IMG/VR virus record: IMGVR_UViG_3300006080_000002
Coordinates: 1-55,207 of that record
Source: a virus
Direction: 5' to 3' (one strand)
DNA length: 55,207 bases
Shown here: piece by piece, positions 27,126-34,544 of the stretch
Position numbering within the stretch: the stretch's first letter is position 1
How the letters are laid out: every line of letters starts with the position of its first letter
Program-made: the position numbers and the translations under genes
Notes under the pieces: generated by a model
What the model was told of the DNA's origin: nothing
Database searches by the model: none
What the model saw: only the letters and a program-made list of their open reading frames with translations

Positions 27126-27411
27126 TGTTTGCCAGTTCCTTGAATCGCTTGGTTATGTCGTCGGTTTGGGTTTTCATGCTTACCTGCTGCTCTGCAAGTA
27201 AGCGAAGAATTTTATCGTCAATAAGACGTTGCTTCGTAAGCGTTTCAATCGTTTTAGCCTGCTCACGTATGCTATCCGTAAGCAGGCTGTTCCTGTGTTC
27301 TTCAACTTTAAGACGTTCTACAGCTATATCGTAGTGGAGTTGGGTGATAACTGCGTAACCTGCCATTACAGCGCTTAGAACGGCTAACGCGACTGAAAGG
27401 TTATTTCGCAT
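27031..27411 (-). CDS. Inner-membrane spanin (Rz-like)
   Basis: This 126-aa type II membrane protein starts at MRNNLSVALAVLSAVMAGYAV, a single N-terminal membrane segment (about residues 4-22) followed by a long periplasmic coiled coil (ERLKVEEHRNSLLTDSIREQAKTIETL). I chose ATG 27411 because it puts the membrane segment at the N-terminus; earlier in-frame starts lie deep inside the holin gene. It should pair with the overlapping lipoprotein. Confidence 0.78.
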   Translation of the reverse strand: MRNNLSVALAVLSAVMAGYAVITQLHYDIAVERLKVEEHRNSLLTDSIREQAKTIETLTKQRLIDDKILRLLAEQQVSMKTQTDDITKRFKELANNDKAIHDLFSMRLPPDAVRLLREQTDNPNED

Positions 27412-27739
27412 TGTCTTCAATATCATGTTGTTCAATCCCAAGTCTACGGCGCACAACTTTAGCAAGCATTGCAATACTTGCCTCTGCCCCAATCCAACCA
27501 AAGACGCCGACAATTACACCAGACCAGCGCCAGTCAAGGCCCATAGCCTTGCAGGCAAGCATAGCGATCAAACCCACAAATGCAGATGAAAGCGCTTCAA
27601 TTAGGCTTCGAAACCATGTTGGTGTTTTCTCGTTATTCAAAGTCCGCAAAACATAACCAAGCAACCCGCCAACAGCAGCGAACAGCGAAAACAGCAATGT
27701 TTCTACCAACCCAATGTTCTGCGGATCCCGGAATGGCAT
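27401..27739 (-). CDS. Holin
   Basis: This 112-aa protein has three predicted membrane segments, about residues 12-31, 47-67 and 72-94, and a charged C-terminus (VVRRRLGIEQHDIEDNAK). It lies between amidase and spanins. Its ribosome site (AAAGGA) is inside the last codons of the amidase gene. Three segments fit a class I-type holin that times lysis and releases the amidase. Confidence 0.8.
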   Translation of the reverse strand: MPFRDPQNIGLVETLLFSLFAAVGGLLGYVLRTLNNEKTPTWFRSLIEALSSAFVGLIAMLACKAMGLDWRWSGVIVGVFGWIGAEASIAMLAKVVRRRLGIEQHDIEDNAK

Positions 27740-27740
27740 T

Positions 27741-28208
27741 TTAAGTTCCTTTCATTAACACATTCTTAGCCCATTGTTTAACATCAAAGCATGGGCATTC
27801 TTTAAGCCAATCGCGCCGGTCAATTTTGCCGTCGCCGTTAAGATCTGGGAACCAATCCCGATGTCCATACACTTCGGCGTATGGGATACTGTACTCATTG
27901 CACAGTTTCTTTACCAGAAGCTCCAGCGAAGCCATCTGGCGAGGATGGAAATTGTCGCTTGGCTCGCCGTTTTCATCCAGCCCACCAATTAAGCAAATTC
28001 CAATATTATCCTTGTTGTGGCCCTTGACGTGCGCTCCGGCTTGAAGTAAACTGCGTCCAGGTTCCATAACACCACTAAGCGGGATAACAAAGTGATAACC
28101 GATCGTGCGCCAACCCTGTGACACATGCTGGATCATAATATCCCGTGCGGTTTTCAAACTTCCGTGTTTATCTGCGCTGCAATGAATTGTGATTCGTTTT
28201 GGTAGCAT
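27741..28208 (-). CDS. Endolysin, N-acetylmuramoyl-L-alanine amidase
   Basis: This 155-aa T7-lysozyme-like amidase should cut the bond between muramic acid and L-alanine in peptidoglycan. Zinc-site histidines fit the ITIHCSA and EVYGHRDW segments, with a final cysteine (ECPCF). An Asp-rich DLNGDGKIDRRDW loop is usual in this group. The start MLPKRITIH at 28208 has a strong AGGAGG site. No signal peptide is visible, so release depends on the holin. Confidence 0.9.
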   Translation of the reverse strand: MLPKRITIHCSADKHGSLKTARDIMIQHVSQGWRTIGYHFVIPLSGVMEPGRSLLQAGAHVKGHNKDNIGICLIGGLDENGEPSDNFHPRQMASLELLVKKLCNEYSIPYAEVYGHRDWFPDLNGDGKIDRRDWLKECPCFDVKQWAKNVLMKGT

Positions 28209-28276
28209 TGGCTGCCCTCCTGTGCGTGCCTGCCGCAAGGGTACACCAGCCCACCAGCAGCAAGCAACGGCTATAA

Positions 28277-28795
28277 TTATTCACGCACGGTTTGCTTTAG
28301 TTTAGCCTGTGCGGTTGAAGCGGCCTGCTCCCAAGCGTCAATCCCAGGAATATGCGGAACTTCCATCACGCCACCTTGTGCCGCTACACCGTTCACTTTA
28401 GGATCGGACATTTGGTCTAGGCCAACAATTGACGCAAGCTTTGCAAATGCGCTCACCCGTGCCGAGTGTGATGCGCCCGGCCCGTTATAATGGGCCTCGC
28501 GAAGCAAACCCTGAATAATTCGGTTTTGATATGTTTGGCGAAGGCTTTTATCGTCTGCGCTAAGCCGATCCATCTGCTCACGAATGCGTTTGCGAACATA
28601 CGGCTCGGACATAAATGCTTTGGAATATTGCTGGGCAATTTGCCCGCCATTGAAGCCGACTCGAATGGCAGCCCCATAGCTGTCGAAATCGATTAAATAT
28701 TCGGCAACAAAAAGCTCGCGTAATGCGAGCTCATTTTCACTGTAGTTCTGCTCGATAAGCGTTTCGATGCAGTCGTCAATAAAATCTGGTTCCAT
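28277..28795 (-). CDS. terS: Terminase small subunit (putative)
   Basis: This 172-aa protein starts at ATG 28795 (MEPDFIDDCIETL); an upstream TTG is less likely. Residues about 25-90 form a helix-turn-helix type DNA-binding region (LFVAEYLIDFDSYGAAIRVGFN, AFMSEPYVRKRIREQMDRL), followed by an oligomerisation-like segment. This matches small terminase architecture (Terminase_2-like). It is separated from terL by the lysis genes, which is unusual but seen in relatives. A promoter lies just upstream (28840-28868). Confidence 0.75.
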   Translation of the reverse strand: MEPDFIDDCIETLIEQNYSENELALRELFVAEYLIDFDSYGAAIRVGFNGGQIAQQYSKAFMSEPYVRKRIREQMDRLSADDKSLRQTYQNRIIQGLLREAHYNGPGASHSARVSAFAKLASIVGLDQMSDPKVNGVAAQGGVMEVPHIPGIDAWEQAASTAQAKLKQTVRE

Positions 28796-28839
28796 AACCA
28801 GTGCTCCGGCACACAAGACACCATTGTCCTATGTGCTGG

Positions 28840-28868
28840 AGTATAACCACACTCTCAGGCTAGGGCAA
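28840..28868 (-). promoter_or_regulatory. Promoter for terminase small subunit
   Basis: On the - strand TTGCCC and TATACT are separated by 17 bases, 45 bases before the start codon. It matches the TTGC-type promoter family seen across this genome. Confidence 0.6.
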
Positions 28869-28873
28869 CTTGC

Positions 28874-29359
28874 CTATCGTGGCGTCGTGTATGCGTGCGC
28901 CGCTTCAGTATCAAGCCAGCGGTTTGCATAATCCAAAAACCAATGTTTAAACATGCTGAATTCAATTTCAGCGTCCACACCGTGAAGCATAGTTGGGTTT
29001 CCTGCTGTTGGTGTATCCAGGCTCAGACAGCACAACATCCGGCAGCGCCAGGACTTGCGGTTCTGGCGGAACAACAGGATTGGAATGTTGTTCTGGCGGC
29101 GGGCACTGGCCTCACACTGGCGCCACCAGCTAGGCACGGACAGATTTTCCTGCCGTTTAACTTCAATGCTGAGGCGCATAGGGTTTGTGAGGTCGTCCCC
29201 GCCAACCGCGCTTTGGTTCTGGTTGCGTTGAAACGGGCGGTCTTCAACTGCAGGAATCTTGTAACCTTTGCGGATACAGGCTTCGTCAAACCAGTTGTTC
29301 AACAGGGTAGCAATTTCACGCTCCCCGGTTTGGCCTTTTGTACGGGCGTTGATTGTCAT
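28874..29359 (-). CDS. PD-(D/E)XK nuclease-like protein
   Basis: This 161-aa small protein has a nuclease core arrangement: E13/E15 in an N-terminal helix, D55-D56 (GGDDLTNP), then E66-V67-K68 (SIEVKRQ) and a helix with Q81 (RQCEASARRQ). This suits VRR-NUC/Hjc-like phage nucleases that resolve branched DNA before packaging. It lies immediately before terminase small subunit, a common place for such enzymes. The branch-resolving role is inferred. Confidence 0.68.
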   Translation of the reverse strand: MTINARTKGQTGEREIATLLNNWFDEACIRKGYKIPAVEDRPFQRNQNQSAVGGDDLTNPMRLSIEVKRQENLSVPSWWRQCEASARRQNNIPILLFRQNRKSWRCRMLCCLSLDTPTAGNPTMLHGVDAEIEFSMFKHWFLDYANRWLDTEAAHAYTTPR

Positions 29360-29402
29360 ACTGTTCCCTTAATGGGTTAGCCCGGCGAACCGGGCGTTGT
29401 GG

Positions 29403-29609
29403 TTAGAGGTAGCCCATGTAAGCAGCTACCGCGAAAAAGGTGCGAGGGATTGGGACTTCAACTTTCCCGGCGCGCCACAGGTAAAGATCCTGAAAGCTAA
29501 CATCCGTCGCTTCTGCAATTTCAACTATTTCGTTGTATTGCAGATCTTCGAGCTCTTCACAGATTTCCTGGAAAACGCTAATGAACTCTTGAACTTGTTT
29601 TGAATGCAC
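29403..29609 (-). CDS. Small helix-turn-helix-like protein
   Basis: This 68-aa acidic protein has YNEIVEIAEATDVSFQDLYLWRAGKV, which reads as a helix-turn-helix of the Cro/phage regulator style, although the overall charge is negative. It has a good ribosome site (AAGGAGAAAAC) and its own TTGCAT promoter (29642-29670). It may regulate the early-to-late switch next to the packaging genes. That is inference. Confidence 0.6.
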   Translation of the reverse strand: MHSKQVQEFISVFQEICEELEDLQYNEIVEIAEATDVSFQDLYLWRAGKVEVPIPRTFFAVAAYMGYL

Positions 29610-29641
29610 TGTTTTCTCCTTTAGTTGCTAAGTGCAGGTGC

Positions 29642-29670
29642 AGCATATGAACTAATATCAAGTGATGCAA
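29642..29670 (-). promoter_or_regulatory. Promoter of the TTGCA family
   Basis: TTGCAT - 17 bases - TATGCT on the - strand, upstream of the 68-aa gene. It shares the TATGCTG -10 region with the promoter at 30169-30197. Confidence 0.6.
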
Positions 29671-29673
29671 CAC

Positions 29674-29907
29674 TTATTCGCAACCAAATGGAATTTTATT
29701 ACCGGAAGCCTTTGCCCAAGCCGCTTGGCCGTGGCTGTCGTAATGGCCAGCCAACCAAGCGCAGCGCAGCCCTACGGCGTTTACAGCATAAGGGCAAGGG
29801 CTACCCGCCGGGGCAGCCCAACCGGCCCGGTATTGGGCGTTATAGTTGTTGGGTACACCGGAAATCGGGTATTTTAACGGGTGCTCAGTGTCAACTCGCC
29901 TTTTCAT
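29674..29907 (-). CDS. RMF/CrpP-like small protein
   Basis: This 77-aa protein has AQYRAGWAAPAGSPCPY followed by GLRCAWLAGHYDSHGQAAW. It resembles ribosome modulation factor and the CrpP group, which share the layout G..AG..G....CPY......R..WL.GW. It starts by an ATGA overlap with the gene before it. RMF dimerises 70S ribosomes in stationary cells; a phage copy could alter translation, but many phage and plasmid homologues have no proven role. Confidence 0.6.
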   Translation of the reverse strand: MKRRVDTEHPLKYPISGVPNNYNAQYRAGWAAPAGSPCPYAVNAVGLRCAWLAGHYDSHGQAAWAKASGNKIPFGCE

Positions 29908-30137
29908 GCTGTCAAACCGAGCTTGTCTTCTTCAATGTAGTTGTAGACGATGGCAGCAATCAGACGACCGCTACCGCGTGCGGTTTCAACGCCGTCACGC
30001 AGCACGCTGTATTCTCCGTCGGAATAGCAGACTTCAGCACTGTTGATAAGAATACGGCCTTTGTGGATTGGCAGACCGTAGATGGTGGCAAACATTTCCA
30101 AGCGCACACGCGCTTCGCGTTTGAAAAAGCGTTTCAT
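29904..30137 (-). CDS. Hypothetical early protein
   Basis: This 77-aa protein starts MKRFFKREARVRLEMFATIYGLPIHKGRILINS. The start at 30137 is chosen because it has GAGGGAT at good spacing. Basic N-terminus, no recognisable motif. It is translationally coupled to the RMF-like gene after it and has its own TTGCAC promoter. Confidence 0.65.
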   Translation of the reverse strand: MKRFFKREARVRLEMFATIYGLPIHKGRILINSAEVCYSDGEYSVLRDGVETARGSGRLIAAIVYNYIEEDKLGLTA

Positions 30138-30168
30138 GGATATCCCTCGGACTTTTGGTAGTTGGTAC

Positions 30169-30197
30169 AGCATATAACAGTTGTTTAACTTGTGCAA
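30169..30197 (-). promoter_or_regulatory. Promoter of the TTGCA family
   Basis: TTGCAC - 17 bases - TATGCT on the - strand, about 30 bases before the start at 30137. It should drive the 77-aa gene and the RMF-like gene. Confidence 0.6.
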
Positions 30198-30200
30198 CAG

Positions 30201-30596
30201 TTAAAACTGAAACTTGTATGACAAGTTAACGGCATTTCCAAAGAACATCAAATTAACGTTTGATAGCTCCATGTAGACACCAATAACCGGAAGCGGGTAG
30301 TTATCCGGCTCCGGCGGCTTTTCTTCTGCATCCCAACGGCAGTATCCGTAGATGCACGAACCCTTATACCCGGTCACAAGTGCGGTTAATACACCAGCCG
30401 AATAATTCCATTCATAGTTTCGTGTTTGCTCGAATTTCTTTCCGATAAGGTACGACCGGCTGAAGTAAGAATTTACCATTGTTGCTGCAAAATAATCCTT
30501 GTATTCAACAGCGACAACTTGGTTATCCTCGTTCAGGTAAGTTGAATCTCCAATGTGGGCCGTCATTAGCCCAACGTACAAAGCGACTTCAAACAT
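30201..30596 (-). CDS. Hypothetical early protein
   Basis: This 131-aa protein starts MFEVALYVGLMTAHIGDSTYL, chosen for the strong AAGGAGGT site just ahead. It is tyrosine-rich (YFAATMVNSYFSRSYLIGKKFEQTRNYEWNYSAG) and shows YKGSCIYGYCRWDAEE. No family recognised. It overlaps the end of the gene before it by 8 bases. Confidence 0.65.
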   Translation of the reverse strand: MFEVALYVGLMTAHIGDSTYLNEDNQVVAVEYKDYFAATMVNSYFSRSYLIGKKFEQTRNYEWNYSAGVLTALVTGYKGSCIYGYCRWDAEEKPPEPDNYPLPVIGVYMELSNVNLMFFGNAVNLSYKFQF

Positions 30597-30810
30597 GGGC
30601 CACCTCCTTGACCACATAATCCCAACCATGCTCCCGCGCCCGTGCGTGTGGGTTTTGTAACCCCAAGGATGTGAACATTTCCGCGTCTACCATACTGTGG
30701 CGGCGCAGTGCGGCGAACGGGTGGGCTGCTTCAACGGTTTCCGTTACGTGTAACGGTTCATCGTCCAACAGTGTTACAGTGACTTCGTACTTTAGCTTTT
30801 TCTGTTCCAT
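30589..30810 (-). CDS. Hypothetical early protein
   Basis: This 73-aa protein begins with MEQKKLKYEVTVTLLDDEPLHVTETVEA, which reads as beta strands, then a helical AHPFAALRRHSMVD. No family recognised. It is the first gene after the terminator and promoter at 30836-30911. Confidence 0.65.
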   Translation of the reverse strand: MEQKKLKYEVTVTLLDDEPLHVTETVEAAHPFAALRRHSMVDAEMFTSLGLQNPHARAREHGWDYVVKEVAHV

Positions 30811-30835
30811 GGTTTAACCCTTTTCACTTTTGGTT

Positions 30836-30863
30836 AATATACCAGCCCAGGATACAGATGCAA
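30836..30863 (-). promoter_or_regulatory. Promoter of the TTGCA family
   Basis: TTGCAT - 16 bases - TATATT on the - strand, 26 bases before the start at 30810 and directly after a strong terminator. Confidence 0.65.
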
Positions 30864-30872
30864 GCTTTAATC

Positions 30873-30911
30873 CAAAAAAAAACCCCCTTGCGAATGAACG
30901 CAAGGGGGTTT
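30873..30911 (-). terminator. Strong terminator in the early leftward region
   Basis: A 13-bp stem AAACCCCCTTGCG / CGCAAGGGGGTTT with a 6-base loop is followed on the - strand by a run of nine T. It closes the early block whose last genes lie at 30916-31441. Confidence 0.88.
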
Positions 30912-30915
30912 CCCG

Positions 30916-31110
30916 TCAAGCACCAACGAAACACAACCGAACAAGGAATGTTAGTGAAATTGGTGCAACAGAGGCAAGGCCAAATCCCAGTGACCTTTCT
31001 ACCACGACAACAGTCCGAGGTAAGAACAACGCGGCAGCCCCTGCCAGCGCTGTTACTATGGCAAAAGTACTAGGGCTTTGCAAGCCTTTGTTAACAGGAT
31101 TTTTTAACAA
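30916..31110 (-). CDS. Possible small membrane protein
   Basis: This 64-aa frame has two hydrophobic stretches (STFAIVTALAGAAALFLP and GFGLASVAPISLTFLVRLCFVG) and a stop just before the terminator, which supports a real gene. The weak points are a TTG start and no clear ribosome site; it overlaps the end of the gene before it by 20 bases. Confidence 0.4.
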   Translation of the reverse strand: MLKNPVNKGLQSPSTFAIVTALAGAAALFLPRTVVVVERSLGFGLASVAPISLTFLVRLCFVGA

Positions 31111-31441
31111 TGTGTAAATTATCCCTGTCCCATGCCACCTTCAGGTTCTTGAACCCCTTTTTGTGCAGGTACTTTTCAACCTTGATGCGAATGGTACAGC
31201 GTTCGGCTTCCGTGTACGGGTTCTGCCCGTCTTCACGGTAGTAGACATCCAAGTACTTAATACAGCGCCCATAAATGTTTGTCGCAGTGTGTTCTTTTGC
31301 CTTTTTGGTCCGGTACAGTTTGACATATTCCAAACCGTTATCCCACAGTACAGTTTTAACAGCATCGGCCACCTTTTGGTTTCGTTGGTCAATGTCGACG
31401 CCCTTTTGCAAAGAACGCAAAACTAAATGTTTATAAGCCAT
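31091..31441 (-). CDS. Hypothetical early protein
   Basis: The 116-aa product starts MAYKHLVLRSLQKG with GGAGGT six bases ahead; a longer frame upstream is not used. It is basic and rich in lysine and tyrosine (KLYRTKKAKEHTATNIYGRCIKYLDVYYRED). No family recognised. It could bind nucleic acid. Confidence 0.65.
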   Translation of the reverse strand: MAYKHLVLRSLQKGVDIDQRNQKVADAVKTVLWDNGLEYVKLYRTKKAKEHTATNIYGRCIKYLDVYYREDGQNPYTEAERCTIRIKVEKYLHKKGFKNLKVAWDRDNLHIVKKSC

Positions 31442-31685
31442 CAGTGACCTCCACATCGGAAATGGCGTTAGTAATGATAATGCGCAGCCCCAGGATCTCT
31501 CGCGGCGAACCGGGGCTGCATTTGGCAAGCTCATCCATATAAGCGCGAACAGCCGGATAAAACTCGCTGGCCTCACCAACCCGAACGAACTTCGGCCGGT
31601 AGCCGTGGTTGAGTTTGAATGAATTGGCCAGATCATTAATCCGGTAAAGGTAATGCCGCGCAACCTGTTTGAGCTCGTTATCCAT
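31431..31685 (-). CDS. Hypothetical early protein
   Basis: This 84-aa protein, with KQVARHYLYRINDLANSFKL and FYPAVRAYMDELAKCSPGS, appears mostly helical. Its ribosome site (GGGGTAA) covers the stop of the gene before it. No motif recognised. Confidence 0.65.
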   Translation of the reverse strand: MDNELKQVARHYLYRINDLANSFKLNHGYRPKFVRVGEASEFYPAVRAYMDELAKCSPGSPREILGLRIIITNAISDVEVTDGL

Positions 31686-31687
31686 AG

Positions 31688-32029
31688 TTACCCCGTTACA
31701 AGTGGTGATTCAACCACGTCAGCAATTGTGCGAACTGCACAAGCAACTCGCTGATAGTTGGCTTCCATGTCTGCAATACGCAGGCGCAGTTCTTCGTTTT
31801 CATCGTTCAGCTTTTGGCGTTCTTCATTGCTGGCGGACAGCTCGCCGCTCAGACGGTCGCACGCGCCGGATGCCCGAGCAATTTCGATCTTCATTGCAGT
31901 CATTGCAAGTTCTGCAACAAACAAGCATTCCCGAGCCTCACGAAGTTCTTTCTGTTGCTTTCGCATTGCTGCCAGTAACGCCTTGTTTTTAACTAACCGT
32001 TTTTCCGATTTTTGTTTTTCGTTTTTCAT
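31688..32029 (-). CDS. Coiled-coil early protein
   Basis: This 113-aa protein begins MKNEKQKSEKRLVKNK (ATG 32029, site CGAGGTAA) and is helical and charged throughout (KQQKELREARECLFVAELAMTAMKIEIARA, ASNEERQKLNDENEELRLRIADMEANY). A leucine-zipper-like dimeric coil is likely. Function unknown. Confidence 0.68.
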   Translation of the reverse strand: MKNEKQKSEKRLVKNKALLAAMRKQQKELREARECLFVAELAMTAMKIEIARASGACDRLSGELSASNEERQKLNDENEELRLRIADMEANYQRVACAVRTIADVVESPLVTG

Positions 32030-32076
32030 TGGTATTACCTCGTTCAATTGTGGGCGCGGGTGCGCCCCCGGTGTGG

Positions 32077-32634
32077 TTAATATTTCTTACCGTCAGCTTC
32101 TGCGCGGGCTTCGCGTGTGTGGTCTGGTCGAACTTTATTGAATGCCAGCTTTTCTTCAACAGCTCCGCGCAGATCCAACCCGCGAACGTTGCAATGGTGC
32201 ATAATTGCATAAATCACGCCACACCACACAACGTCCTCACCTGAGGAATTTTCTAATATCGTAAGTGCGATGGCTGCCGTAAGAGCTTTCAGCACAGCCA
32301 GCTGAGCCACAGGATTTTTGCGAGGAGTGTAACATCGCAGAATGTAAGCTTGCGATTCAGCGGTAGCTTCGTCGTATTTGAAGCCATAACGCCCGGCGAA
32401 ATCGCACAGACGAATAAAGGCGTCGGCCATTTCAACTTCTTCCATTTTGCGGTGAGGCAGTTTATCGTCCATCAAATTTTTGCGGACGCCTTCTGTCGCT
32501 TCGGAAAGTTCGCTAATAGCTAACCCCAGCTTTTCCAAAGGGTCGACATCTTCGTGATCCCACCAGCCCGCTTCTACATTGGCTTTGTGGATGGAAGAAA
32601 TCAGTTCGTTAATTTCGGGAATAGTATAAATCAT
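32077..32634 (-). CDS. MazG-like nucleotide pyrophosphohydrolase
   Basis: This 185-aa protein has the MazG/all-alpha NTPase pattern: LGLAISELSEATEGVRK, with acidic residues in one helix, then HRKMEEVEMADAFIRLCDFAGRYGF, with an ExxD-type second helix. Such enzymes hydrolyse nucleoside triphosphates or (p)ppGpp. Phage copies may adjust nucleotide or alarmone pools. The start MIYTIPEI at 32634 has a GAGGTAA site. Confidence 0.72.
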   Translation of the reverse strand: MIYTIPEINELISSIHKANVEAGWWDHEDVDPLEKLGLAISELSEATEGVRKNLMDDKLPHRKMEEVEMADAFIRLCDFAGRYGFKYDEATAESQAYILRCYTPRKNPVAQLAVLKALTAAIALTILENSSGEDVVWCGVIYAIMHHCNVRGLDLRGAVEEKLAFNKVRPDHTREARAEADGKKY

Positions 32635-32644
32635 ATTTACCTCG

Positions 32645-32917
32645 TTATTTAAAGTTATCAATACAAGCCTGACGGCGTGCATCGTCTTGCCAGTGGTGGC
32701 TTAAACCGCGTGAGCCGTGGTATGCCCCACAACCGCAGCGCTTACCGCCACCTTTAAGTGACCACAGGTAGGCCCGCACTTCGTGTCCGCAGAACGGGCA
32801 GTTAAAGTAGATCACTATGCTGGAAGGTGCTTCCAGTTCCTTGTTATGTACTGCATAAGGGCGGCGCGTTATGGCGTCGCGGTCACGGTCAATCTTCGGA
32901 AAGTCTTTCTTAGCCAT
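32645..32917 (-). CDS. Small zinc-ribbon protein
   Basis: This 90-aa protein has NCPFCGHEVRAY and KRCGCGAYHG, two Cys pairs consistent with a zinc ribbon. The start MAKKDFPKIDRDRD follows an AAGGGG site. It could bind nucleic acid or protein; no family name is justified. It is preceded by a TTGCAC promoter. Confidence 0.68.
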   Translation of the reverse strand: MAKKDFPKIDRDRDAITRRPYAVHNKELEAPSSIVIYFNCPFCGHEVRAYLWSLKGGGKRCGCGAYHGSRGLSHHWQDDARRQACIDNFK

Positions 32918-32945
32918 ACCGGCCCCTTTTTTAATGTGCCTGCGT

Positions 32946-32973
32946 ATTATAACAATCTGTTGCGAATGTGCAA
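32946..32973 (-). promoter_or_regulatory. Promoter of the TTGCA family
   Basis: TTGCAC - 16 bases - TATAAT on the - strand, about 30 bases upstream of the zinc-ribbon gene. The -10 box is a perfect consensus. Confidence 0.75.
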
Positions 32974-32976
32974 CAG

Positions 32977-33309
32977 CTAAATGGCGCCATCCAATTGTTC
33001 CCAAATACAGCTCTGGCTGCGTTCAGGGTAAAACTTCACCCTGCGGCCTTTTCCACCGGGGCCGCTTTTCTTGGCCTCGCGCGCAATAATGACAACAGCA
33101 ATCGAATCGAATGTCGAAAGGTCAACGTTAACATCCACCACTTCCCAAACGTAACTACAGCTAAGACCAATCGCCGTAAACTTCTTGCCAATGTAGCGTT
33201 CACGAGCAGCTTCGAGCTCAGTTTCAAGTGCCCGGCGAAGCTGCTGCTTCATAAACAGGATATTGTTGTGCATATCCAAAACCGTTTTATTTTCTTTAAA
33301 CGTGAGCAT
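32977..33309 (-). CDS. Hypothetical early protein
   Basis: This 110-aa protein begins MLTFKENKTVLDMHNNILFMKQQLRRALETELEAARERYIG, a helical start, then beta-type VVDVNVDLSTFDSIAVVIIAREAKK. Start at 33309 chosen for its GAGGT site. No motif recognised. Confidence 0.65.
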   Translation of the reverse strand: MLTFKENKTVLDMHNNILFMKQQLRRALETELEAARERYIGKKFTAIGLSCSYVWEVVDVNVDLSTFDSIAVVIIAREAKKSGPGGKGRRVKFYPERSQSCIWEQLDGAI

Positions 33310-33356
33310 GTAATACCTCAGCAATGTTGGCCCGGCGCAGTGCCGGGCGGTTGTGG

Positions 33357-33629
33357 TTAGTTGGCGGCCTTGTAAGCTTCATAATCATCCAGGATAGCTT
33401 GGCAGGCGTTACGGTAGGACAGCAGGATTGAGCTGTGGAAATCCGAAAACAGCACTTTACCATTTCCCAGAACTTCAACGCCACGGGCTTCAAAGGTAAT
33501 GCTGTAGACACCGTTGCAGAATGTTTTACCACAGCGAAACCCTTCCTTGTGGTACGCTGATAAACCAAAACGGTTGAGCATATCGGCGGCGAGTTTGGCG
33601 GCCTTCATCTGGTTGGTTGGCTGGGTCAT
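33357..33629 (-). CDS. Hypothetical early protein
   Basis: This 90-aa protein begins MTQPTNQMKAAKLAADML (site GGAGA) and continues YHKEGFRCGKTFCNGVYSITFEA and HSSILLSYRNACQAILDDYEAYK. Small alpha/beta protein, no named family. A TTGCGT promoter precedes it. Confidence 0.65.
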   Translation of the reverse strand: MTQPTNQMKAAKLAADMLNRFGLSAYHKEGFRCGKTFCNGVYSITFEARGVEVLGNGKVLFSDFHSSILLSYRNACQAILDDYEAYKAAN

Positions 33630-33660
33630 TGTCGTTCTCCGTTGCGTTGTTGATATGTAC

Positions 33661-33688
33661 ATATTACCTGAACTATTCAACAACGCAA
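33661..33688 (-). promoter_or_regulatory. Promoter of the TTGCA family (variant)
   Basis: TTGCGT - 16 bases - TAATAT on the - strand, upstream of the start at 33629. A weaker match to the family. Confidence 0.45.
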
Positions 33689-33701
33689 CTTATTTTTGCA
33701 A

Positions 33702-34475
33702 TTACATTTCACCTTTAGCTATATCGAGCAGAATCTCCTGCTTCGCTTCAGCTTGCCAGCGGGCTTTCATTGTGTCCAATGCTTCCGGTGTGTACAGAAT
33801 ACCAGACGCCAGAAGATTTTGGGCTTCACTCAATTCTTTTTCCAGTTGCGCGATGCGGTCTTTATGTTTCTTTTTAGCAACGTCTGCTTTCGCTTCGTCA
33901 CGGTAGTACACAAAATCGGCAAGCATCCGTTTCGTGTCGCCTGTAAACTTTTTCGCGGTATCCGGGTCGTGGAGAGTTGACCATCCTGTGAACTGCGATA
34001 CAATCTTTTCTTTTTCATTAATAGCGGGGTCTTCCGTTTCAACGAAAATCCACTCTGCAGGGTCTACGGCCATTTCGTTTTTCAGCGCGTTATCGAACAG
34101 AACAGTAAGCCTCGGTGAAGAGTAACAACAACGCTTCGGTGACTGCTGTGGCGCGCCTTTTGCTTTAGCTGGGGTTTTCTTGCGTATGACATACCAGCGA
34201 CCAGGAATTGGGCCTTCGTATTCTGGTTCTGCCGCCGGTTTGTTCAATTCGTCCGAGCTGTACCCCTTTTGGACGCAAAGATTGTACCACTCGGCTCGCT
34301 CAATTGTTCCAAGTGATGGTGTCTCCAGCGATACGAGATAGGGGTATTTATTCACCCGAGTCACCCATTTCCAACCGCTAATGGTTGGGGTTTCACTGTT
34401 TATCAACCTTGGCCATGTTACAAAAAGGTGAACGAGGGCTTCCAAGGCTTGCGGTTTGGTTTTGGTAGGTATCAT
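33702..34475 (-). CDS. Hypothetical early protein with C-terminal coiled coil
   Basis: This 257-aa protein starts at MIPTKTKPQALEALVHLF. I chose ATG 34475 because AGGA lies eight bases ahead of it, against two bases for the ATG at 34481. The middle has GRWYVIRKKTPAKAKGAPQQSPKRCC, a basic stretch. The last third is a coiled coil (KKKHKDRIAQLEKELSEAQNLL). Function unknown. Its promoter contains a perfect palindrome, so it may be specifically regulated. Confidence 0.68.
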   Translation of the reverse strand: MIPTKTKPQALEALVHLFVTWPRLINSETPTISGWKWVTRVNKYPYLVSLETPSLGTIERAEWYNLCVQKGYSSDELNKPAAEPEYEGPIPGRWYVIRKKTPAKAKGAPQQSPKRCCYSSPRLTVLFDNALKNEMAVDPAEWIFVETEDPAINEKEKIVSQFTGWSTLHDPDTAKKFTGDTKRMLADFVYYRDEAKADVAKKKHKDRIAQLEKELSEAQNLLASGILYTPEALDTMKARWQAEAKQEILLDIAKGEM

Positions 34476-34506
34476 AATCATATTCCTGTGTTGGTTGGTA
34501 TAGACC

Positions 34507-34535
34507 AATATTAACAGAACTGTTCTGGTGTGCAA
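34507..34535 (-). promoter_or_regulatory. TTGCAC promoter with palindromic operator candidate
   Basis: TTGCAC - 17 bases - AATATT on the - strand. The spacer holds a perfect 13-base palindrome, CAGAACTGTTCTG (34515-34527). A regulator bound there would block RNA polymerase. Confidence 0.5.
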
Positions 34536-34544
34536 GCTTTAGTC

